NCBI GenBank assembly: GCA_023428035.1
Contig: JAEYZO010000327.1
Location: 1-5,538 of the forward strand
DNA: 5,538 bases
Source of the DNA: Pseudomonadota bacterium
GTDB taxonomy: Bacteria; Myxococcota_A; Polyangia; Polyangiales; Ga0077539
Direction of reading: 5' to 3'
The notes under the pieces: generated by a model
The model's database searches: none
Seen by the model: the letters and a program-made list of their open reading frames with translations, nothing else
What the model was told of the DNA's origin: nothing
Translations under genes and position numbers: made by a program
In this document: positions 1 to 4,659 of the stretch, piece after piece
Layout: each line of letters starts with the position of its first letter
How positions within the stretch are numbered: the first letter of the stretch is position 1

Positions 1-1137
1 CTCCAGCGCCACCTCACGCCTGCGAGCGCGCTCGGCCTCGGGGCGCAGCACCACCGCGCCGCCCACGGTGCTCCCGACGGCGGCGATGTCGGGTGACCCG
101 CGCAGCACCACGCGGTCCCCCGGGCGCAGCGCCAGCGGGCGGTCCGTGAACACCCGAGCCAGGCCCTTCGCGCCGGGCTCCAGAGACTCCCCGTCGAGGA
201 GGTGCACGGCGGCGAGGGCGTGCGTCGCGCCCGCGGCGACCTCGAGCTTTGAGCGACGCCCCAGCGCGCGAGGCGCGTCGCGCAGGAGCGTGACCTCGGC
301 GTCGAAGGAGCGCGTCAGGGCCACCAGCTCGGGCGTGAACACCCACGCCCCGCGAGGGACCTCTCCGAGGTCGACCCCCGCGAGGTTCACCGCGACGCGC
401 GTCCCGGCGTGGGCTTCGCTCACGCTCGCTCCGTGCACCTGCAGCCCGCGCACGCGCGCCGTGAGCGCGTGGTGATCCGCGCCCGTGGGGCCGACCGAGA
501 GCGCGTCGCCCTCGCGCAAGGTCCCGCCGAGGAGCGTGCCCGTCACCACCACCCCGAAGCCCTTGCGAACGAACACCCGGTCGATGGGCAACAGCACCGG
601 CCCGCTCGCGTCGCGCGCCGTCACCGCGGCGCTCGCGAGGGCGTCACGCAGCGCGTCGAGGCCCGCGCCCGTCACCGCGCTCACGGGGATCACCGGGGTG
701 TTCGCGTAGCCCGACGCGGTGAGCAGCTCGCGCACCTCCTCCGACGCGAGCTCGACGATGTCGTCCGAGGCGAGGTCGCGCTTCGACAGGGCGCACACCG
801 CGGCGCGCACGCCCATGAGCGAGGCGATGGCGAGGTGCTCGCGGGTCTGCGGCATGACCCCCTCGTTCGCGGCGACGACCAGGAGCAGCACGTCGACGCC
901 GCCCGCGCCCGCGATCATGGCGCGCACGAAGCGCTCGTGGCCGGGCATGTCGATCACCGACGCCTGATGATTTCCGCCGAGGTCCATCGCGGCGAAGCCG
1001 AGCTCGATGGTGATGCCGCGGGCCTTCTCCTCGGGGAGCCGGTCGGTGTCGGTGCCCGTGAGGGCCTTCACCAGCGCGGTCTTGCCGTGGTCGATGTGAC
1101 CCGCGACCCCGATCACCCGCTCGCTCTCCGCGCGCAT
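1..1137 (-). CDS. selB: Selenocysteine-specific translation elongation factor SelB (C-terminus off window)
   Basis: SelB is a GTPase that delivers selenocysteyl-tRNA to ribosomes at UGA codons followed by a SECIS element. The frame is open from 1137 to the left edge (379 codons, no stop). Visible GTPase motifs are: G1 GHIDHGKT (residues 13-20); the switch-I stretch RLPEEKARGITIELGFA (33-49), which is diagnostic of SelB rather than EF-Tu; G3 DMPGH (63-67); G4 SKRD (118-121), where the family more often has NKxD or TKxD; and a G5-like PVSA (151-154). An EF-Tu-like domain II begins around residue 185 (IDRVFVRKGFGVVVTGT) and is followed by domain III to about residue 370. The C-terminal winged-helix domains that bind SECIS RNA should lie beyond position 1. 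The ATG at 1137 has no clear Shine-Dalgarno. A GTG at 1116 (residue 8) is preceded by GGAG and would give MIGVAGHIDHG, close to typical SelB N-termini, so the true start is uncertain. No selA, selC or selenoprotein is visible in the window. Confidence 0.96.
   Translation of the reverse strand, partial: MRAESERVIGVAGHIDHGKTALVKALTGTDTDRLPEEKARGITIELGFAAMDLGGNHQASVIDMPGHERFVRAMIAGAGGVDVLLLVVAANEGVMPQTREHLAIASLMGVRAAVCALSKRDLASDDIVELASEEVRELLTASGYANTPVIPVSAVTGAGLDALRDALASAAVTARDASGPVLLPIDRVFVRKGFGVVVTGTLLGGTLREGDALSVGPTGADHHALTARVRGLQVHGASVSEAHAGTRVAVNLAGVDLGEVPRGAWVFTPELVALTRSFDAEVTLLRDAPRALGRRSKLEVAAGATHALAAVHLLDGESLEPGAKGLARVFTDRPLALRPGDRVVLRGSPDIAAVGSTVGGAVVLRPEAERARRREVALE
1126..1129 (-). 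promoter_or_regulatory. Candidate ribosome binding site for the alternative selB start
   Basis: On the minus strand a GGAG lies 9 nt before a GTG at 1116, in the selB frame. Starting there removes seven residues (MRAESER) and aligns the N-terminus with the short leader usual in SelB. The upstream ATG at 1137 has no comparable purine-rich site. This is the only sequence feature that favours one start over the other, and it is weak. Confidence 0.35.
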
Positions 1138-1192
1138 CGCGGGGGGACGCTACACCCCCCGCGACCCCGCTGTTACGCTCGCGCGCACCGCG
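1138..1192. promoter_or_regulatory. Short divergent intergenic region between selB and the GH1 gene
   Basis: These 55 bp separate two divergent start codons, so both genes probably draw on promoters here or slightly inside each other's 5' ends. The region includes a run of G then C (1140-1160) and the relatively AT-rich TGTTACGCT (1171-1179). TACGCT on the plus strand and TAGCGT on the minus strand are only loose -10-like matches. No convincing -35 element and no Shine-Dalgarno for either gene are visible. Short or absent leaders are possible. No operator-like palindrome stands out. Confidence 0.3.
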
Positions 1193-2911
1193 ATGCGCTT
1201 CACCCTCCCCGCTCTCCTCGCGCTCTCGCTCCCGCTGGCGCTCGCCGCGTGCGAGTCCGACCCCGGTCCGCCCGGAGATGCGGGCGCGCCCATCGACCGA
1301 CCCGCGCTCGACGCGAGCGATGACATCGGCGCGAAGCCCGACGCCGCCGTTGAAGACATCCCCCCGGAGGACGTCCCTGCCCCCGACGTGCCCGCGACCA
1401 TCGAGCCCTTCAACGCCTCTCCGCGCGGGAGCTTCCCTCGCGGGTTCCTCTGGGGATCGGCCACCGCGCCCTACCAGATCGAGGGCGGGCTCACCCACAC
1501 CGACTGGGCCCGCTGGGAAGAGATGCCCAATCGCATCCTCCACGGTGACCGCGCCGACGACGGCCCGCAGAGCCTCACCCGCTTCACCGCCGACCTCGAC
1601 GCCCTCGTCGAGAGCGGGCAGAACTCCTACCGCCTCGGCGTCGACTGGTCGCGCATCTTCCCCACCCGCGACGCGTGGCAGCGCTGCGCCGCCGCCGCGT
1701 CGATGCCCCTCGCGGACTTCCACACCGCCTGCCTCGCCGCCGCCGACCCCGCGGGCGTCGCGTACTACCACTCCGTCTTCGCGGCGATGGCCCAGCGGCG
1801 CCTCACGCCCATGGTGACCCTCCAGCACTTCGTGCTGCCCGACTACCTCAACGACCTCTCGCAGCCCTTCGACGGTCAGGGCTTCGCCCGCCCTGGGATC
1901 GTCGACGACTTCTACGCCTGGGCGCGCTTCGCGGGCCGCGAGTACGGCGCCGAGGTCGACTGGTGGATCACCCTCAACGAGCCCATCGTCGTCGTCGCGG
2001 GGGGCTACCTCCAAGGGGTCTTTCCCCCCGGCGCGCCGCTCAACTGGGACCTCATCCGCAGGGTCGTCACCAACATGATCCGCGCGCACGCCCGCGGCTA
2101 CGACGCCCTCCACGAGGCCGACACCGCCACGGCGCAGTCCTCGGGAGACGCGGGCGCAGCGCGCCCCGCGTGGGTGTCGATCGCGTCGCACAACCGGGTG
2201 TTCCGCGCGGCCAACCCGGTGAACGCCAACGACCAGGCCGCGGCCGAGGCGGCGCGCTACGTCAACAACCTCCTCTTCCTCAACGCCATCGTGAGGGGTG
2301 ACCTCGACGCCGACGCCGACGGCTCGGTGATGGGCCCCACCGACCTCCGCAACGACCCCTCGCTCCGCGCCCGCGCGGACTTCATCGGGGTCAACTACTA
2401 CGGCCTCACCCTGACGCGCGGCGTGCCCGCGCTGCCCATCCTCCGCGGGATCCCGCAGCAGGTCGGCCTCCCCACGCCGCTGCCCAAGAGCGACCTCGCG
2501 TGGGACATCTACCCGCAGGGCTTCCTCCTCGTGCTGCGCGAGGCGGCGCAGTACGGGCTGCCCATCCTCGTGACCGAGAACGGCGTGGCCGACGCCGTGG
2601 GCACCAACCGCCAGCGCTTCCTCGCGGAGCACCTCGCGATCCTCGCGCGGGCGGTCTCCGAGGGCGTCGACGTCCGCGGCTACTACCACTGGTCGATCGT
2701 CGACAACTTCGAGTGGGCCGAGGGCTTCTGCCCGCGCTTCGGGCTCTACCGCGTCGACTACTCCAACGCCGAGCGCGCGCGCACCCCGACGCCCGCCGCG
2801 ATGACCTACCGCTCCATCATCGAGGCCAACGCCGTCTCCGACGCGCTCCTCACCTCGCTCCCCGCCTACGCCCCGCCGCGCTACTGCCACCCCTCCGACG
2901 GGGGAACGTGA
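1193..2911 (+). CDS. Lipoprotein beta-glycosidase, glycoside hydrolase family 1 (LacS-like)
   Basis: This is a retaining beta-glucosidase/beta-galactosidase-type enzyme, predicted to be lipid-anchored outside the cytoplasm. Residues 1-20 form a lipoprotein signal with lipobox LAAC (Cys20), followed by a disordered Asp/Pro/Ala linker to about residue 75. The GH1 barrel starts at FPRGFLWGSATAPYQIEGG (81-99). The acid/base is Glu263 (TLNEP) and the nucleophile Glu462 (VTENG). Other expected sugar-binding residues are Gln95, His212, Asn262, Trp500, Glu507 and Trp508; the Trp that usually follows the His is Phe213. NFEWAEG argues against a 6-phospho-sugar enzyme. Stretches such as SDLAWDIYPQG, VTENGVAD and DVRGYYHWSIVDNFEWAEGF resemble archaeal LacS more than typical bacterial BglA, judged from memory. 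An insert at 160-188 carries Cys165 and Cys180; Cys513 and Cys565 are also present, so disulfides are possible. The length of 572 aa is longer than usual (450-490) because of the signal, linker and C-terminal tail. The ATG at 1193 is set by the signal peptide. The stop overlaps the next gene. Exact substrate is unknown. Confidence 0.95.
   Translation: MRFTLPALLALSLPLALAACESDPGPPGDAGAPIDRPALDASDDIGAKPDAAVEDIPPEDVPAPDVPATIEPFNASPRGSFPRGFLWGSATAPYQIEGGLTHTDWARWEEMPNRILHGDRADDGPQSLTRFTADLDALVESGQNSYRLGVDWSRIFPTRDAWQRCAAAASMPLADFHTACLAAADPAGVAYYHSVFAAMAQRRLTPMVTLQHFVLPDYLNDLSQPFDGQGFARPGIVDDFYAWARFAGREYGAEVDWWITLNEPIVVVAGGYLQGVFPPGAPLNWDLIRRVVTNMIRAHARGYDALHEADTATAQSSGDAGAARPAWVSIASHNRVFRAANPVNANDQAAAEAARYVNNLLFLNAIVRGDLDADADGSVMGPTDLRNDPSLRARADFIGVNYYGLTLTRGVPALPILRGIPQQVGLPTPLPKSDLAWDIYPQGFLLVLREAAQYGLPILVTENGVADAVGTNRQRFLAEHLAILARAVSEGVDVRGYYHWSIVDNFEWAEGFCPRFGLYRVDYSNAERARTPTPAAMTYRSIIEANAVSDALLTSLPAYAPPRYCHPSDGGT
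1352..1396 (+). repeat. Degenerate pentapeptide repeat in the GH1 lipoprotein linker
   Basis: Residues 54-68 of the GH1 lipoprotein read as three five-residue units, EDIPP, EDVPA and PDVPA (consensus [E/P]-D-[I/V]-P-[P/A]). The DNA copies have diverged. They lie in the linker between the lipidated cysteine and the catalytic barrel, and probably act as an extended acidic spacer holding the enzyme off the membrane. The DVP core also occurs in the linker of the SGNH hydrolase at the other end of the window. Confidence 0.6.
2908..2911 (+). other. GTGA stop/start overlap coupling GH1 to the AgmX-like gene
   Basis: The TGA stop of the GH1 gene (2909-2911) lies inside the GTG start context of the following gene (2908-2910). 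Such 4-nt overlaps usually mean one transcript and re-initiation by the terminating ribosome, giving linked output of the glycosidase and the small exported protein. Confidence 0.8.
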
Positions 2912-3321
2912 CCCGCGCCCTCGCCCTCGCCCTCGCCTTCACCGTCCCCGCCGCGGGAGCGCTCGCGCAGCCGCGCCACGGGCCCACCCTCGACCAGCGG
3001 CCCGTCACCGTGGAGCTCGTCGCGACCGAGCGCTGCTCCGCCGACCGAGCGCGGGAGACCCTCGCCAGCCACGCCCCCGCCGTGATGCGCTGCTTCGACG
3101 AGGCCCGCGCCCGCGACGCCCGGCCTCTCTCCACCGTGCGCCGCGTCGAGGTGGTGGTGCGCCTCGACGCCCGCGGCGCGGCCGAGGTCACCGAGTTCGA
3201 GCCGCCGCTGCTCTCGCGGGGGCTCTCAGCCTGCCTCGCCGACGCGCTGCTCTCGTGGAGGCAGTCGGGGCCCGTCTCGCCCCGCGCCCTGGTGCGCCTC
3301 GCGGTCGTGCCCGGTCACTGA
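2908..3321 (+). CDS. Small exported protein resembling the AgmX/PglI C-terminal (TonB-C-like) domain
   Basis: This 137-aa protein begins with a Sec signal peptide of MTR plus Ala/Leu repeats, with likely cleavage after GALA (residue 20, before Gln21). The mature part matches the pattern of the myxobacterial AgmX/PglI C-terminal domain: a helix ending in VMRCF (59-63), strands with VRLDARG (84-90), and a C-terminal helix CLADALLSW (109-117). Those Cys positions recur in that family. Cys43 is a third, extra cysteine. The family usually forms the C-terminus of larger periplasmic or envelope proteins; here it stands almost alone, with no TonB box, transmembrane segment or FHA domain. The GTG start overlaps the GH1 TGA (GTGA), which implies translational coupling; a run of G lies only 2 nt before the start, too close for a normal ribosome binding site. 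The next in-frame ATG (residue 60) would lose the signal peptide. The specific function is unknown; the domain call is from pattern only. Confidence 0.72.
   Translation: MTRALALALAFTVPAAGALAQPRHGPTLDQRPVTVELVATERCSADRARETLASHAPAVMRCFDEARARDARPLSTVRRVEVVVRLDARGAAEVTEFEPPLLSRGLSACLADALLSWRQSGPVSPRALVRLAVVPGH
2917..2937 (+). repeat. Hexanucleotide GCCCTC repeat in a signal peptide
   Basis: Three and a half copies of GCCCTC encode alternating Ala-Leu in the hydrophobic core of the signal peptide of the small exported protein. Copy-number change would keep the frame and only lengthen or shorten the hydrophobic stretch. Confidence 0.7.
3315..3321. other. Convergent 3' overlap of two coding regions
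   Basis: The seven bases TCACTGA hold both stop codons: TGA of the plus-strand AgmX-like gene (3319-3321) and TGA of the minus-strand phosphoesterase (3315-3317 read in reverse). With no spacer there is no room for a bidirectional intrinsic terminator, so each transcript must end inside the opposing gene or rely on factor-dependent termination. Confidence 0.85.
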
Positions 3322-4601
3322 CCGCGAGAGCGACGACGCGCCCACCAGGTCACGCCGCCGAAGATCACCAGCACCGGGATCACCTTGAGGACCCAGGAGA
3401 GATCCTCGGGCGGGGCCTCGGGCGGAGGGGGCTGCGCGACCGGCCCAGCGTCGGGGCGGCGGCGGTCGTCGAGCGCGCGCCAGCCCTCGTGGGTGAGCTC
3501 GGCGTCGTCGAGGGTGGTGCCGTCGGGGCGCAGGGCCGTGAAGCGCAGCTTCGCCCGGTCGACCTCGACGCGCACGTAGTGGTGCTCTGGGGCGTACACG
3601 ATGGTCATCTCGCGCCGCGCGCCGCGGGGGTACAGGGGAGCGCCGCCCCCGCCCGAGACGAGGTAGCGCAGGCCGCGGTCGGCGCCGCGCTCGTAGGCGT
3701 GGTCGTGCCCCGAGACCACCAGGTCGACCCGGTGGCGACGGAGGATCGAGTCGACGTCGCCGTCGCGCATGAGCTCGTTGTCTCCGTGCGGGCCCGACGA
3801 GCGCGGGCCCCAGTGCGTCACCACGAAGAGCCAGTCGTCGGGGCCCTCGCGCCGCGCGCGGGAGAGCTCGGAGTCGAGCCAGTGCCGGGCCTCGCTGGTC
3901 CAGTCGTCGTAGGAGTTGGCGAGCACGAAGCGCGCGCAGCCCCAGCGGAAGGAGTGGTCGAGCTCCGGCGAGGGCCCGTCGGGGGAGGCGTGCACGTAGC
4001 GCCGGTACTGCTCGATGCCCCGGGAGCGCAGCGAGGCGATCTCGTGGTTGCCGATCACCGGCGCGAAGAAGGTCCGCCGTAGGAGCGGGGCCTCGATGTC
4101 GAAGAACTCCTGCCAGAGGGCGTCGCGGCGGCCGTCTTCGACGAGGTCGCCGGTGTGGATCACCAGCTCGGGGCCCTCGCGCACGATGGCCTCGACCACG
4201 CGGCGGTGCGGCGCGCGCTGCGAGCGGGTGTCGCCGTAGATGACGAAGCGAAAGGGCTGCGAGGGGGCGGGGGCCGTGGCGAAGCTGCCGACCGCGGTGG
4301 AGATCCCCGGGCCCTCGACGGTGAAGTCGTAGCGGGCGCCGGGGCGCAGGCCCGAGAGGCGGACCTCGTGCAAGGCCGCGGGAGGGCCCTCGGCGGAGGC
4401 GACCCCCGCGCCGGCGTCGGAGCCCGCGGGCCGAGCGACGACGGTGACGGGCCCCACCCGCGCGCGCTCGACCATGATGACCGCGGAGGTGTCGCGGACG
4501 TCCATGATCCACGGGCCCTTGAGCAGGCCGTCTTGCGCGTAGGCGACGGGGCTCGATATGGCGAGGGCGAGGCAGAGGCACGTCGCGGTACGGGTACGCA
4601 C
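3315..4601 (-). CDS. Exported, C-terminally anchored metallophosphoesterase with PAP-like N-terminal domain
   Basis: This is a two-metal phosphoesterase of the calcineurin-like/purple acid phosphatase (PAP) architecture, predicted to act outside the cytoplasm. The signal peptide ends near AYA-QDG (cleavage after residue 22). Residues 27-112 form a fibronectin-III-like beta-sandwich (GPWIMDVRDTSAVIMVE; LSGLRPGARYDFTV), as in PAPs. The catalytic domain has GDTR (123-126), HTGDL (149-153), GNHE (184-187), VVTHWG (260-265) and GHDHAYER (298-305). The Tyr that follows GDxx in true purple acid phosphatases is Glu155 here (GDLVE), so the Fe-Tyr colour ligand appears absent. A Pro-rich spacer (387-399) leads to one transmembrane helix (about 402-420) and a basic tail ARRRSRGQ, giving a type I topology. 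The start is GTG at 4601, chosen because the signal peptide follows directly; no strong Shine-Dalgarno is seen. The gene lies 58 bp downstream of the SGNH gene on the same strand and its 3' end overlaps the convergent gene. Substrate (phosphomonoester, diester or nucleotide) cannot be told. Confidence 0.93.
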   Translation of the reverse strand: MRTRTATCLCLALAISSPVAYAQDGLLKGPWIMDVRDTSAVIMVERARVGPVTVVARPAGSDAGAGVASAEGPPAALHEVRLSGLRPGARYDFTVEGPGISTAVGSFATAPAPSQPFRFVIYGDTRSQRAPHRRVVEAIVREGPELVIHTGDLVEDGRRDALWQEFFDIEAPLLRRTFFAPVIGNHEIASLRSRGIEQYRRYVHASPDGPSPELDHSFRWGCARFVLANSYDDWTSEARHWLDSELSRARREGPDDWLFVVTHWGPRSSGPHGDNELMRDGDVDSILRRHRVDLVVSGHDHAYERGADRGLRYLVSGGGGAPLYPRGARREMTIVYAPEHHYVRVEVDRAKLRFTALRPDGTTLDDAELTHEGWRALDDRRRPDAGPVAQPPPPEAPPEDLSWVLKVIPVLVIFGGVTWWARRRSRGQ

Positions 4602-4659
4602 GGGCGGAGGGTGCTCTTTGCCGCAACGAGCGCGGGCGTGTCGAGGGCCTTGGCGCCGC
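4602..4659 (-). other. Intergenic gap between SGNH hydrolase and metallophosphoesterase genes
   Basis: These 58 bp lie between two genes read in the same direction. I find no hairpin followed by T residues on the minus strand; the best inverted match is a 5-bp GAGCG/CGCTC pair with a long loop. The short AT-enriched piece GCAAAGAGC does not form a clear promoter or Shine-Dalgarno. Co-transcription of the two genes is therefore plausible but not shown. Confidence 0.5.

Noticed and set aside
409..1323. A 304-codon plus-strand open frame opposite selB
   Set aside because: It is rich in Arg/His/Ala with no domain, and is fully explained as the complement of the conserved selB frame.
644..2890. 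A 748-codon open frame on the minus strand, opposite the GH1 gene and reaching into selB
   Set aside because: It is antisense to GH1 and out of frame with selB, has low-complexity Arg/Gly/Val/Glu composition and no recognisable domain. Long antisense open frames are expected at this GC content.
3319..3321. TGA of the AgmX-like gene as a selenocysteine codon
   Set aside because: SelB is nearby, but the protein already reaches its family-like C-terminal end and the sequence beyond is the complement of the phosphoesterase C-terminus, with no SECIS-like hairpin that I could see.
3226..4626. A 466-codon minus-strand frame overlapping the metallophosphoesterase
   Set aside because: It is Arg/Pro-rich and a frame-shifted shadow of the phosphoesterase, whose motifs GDTR, GNHE and GHDH lie in the other frame.
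4622..4659. Possible terminator hairpin after the SGNH gene
   Set aside because: Only a 5-bp GAGCG/CGCTC pairing with a long loop and no T-run; not convincing.
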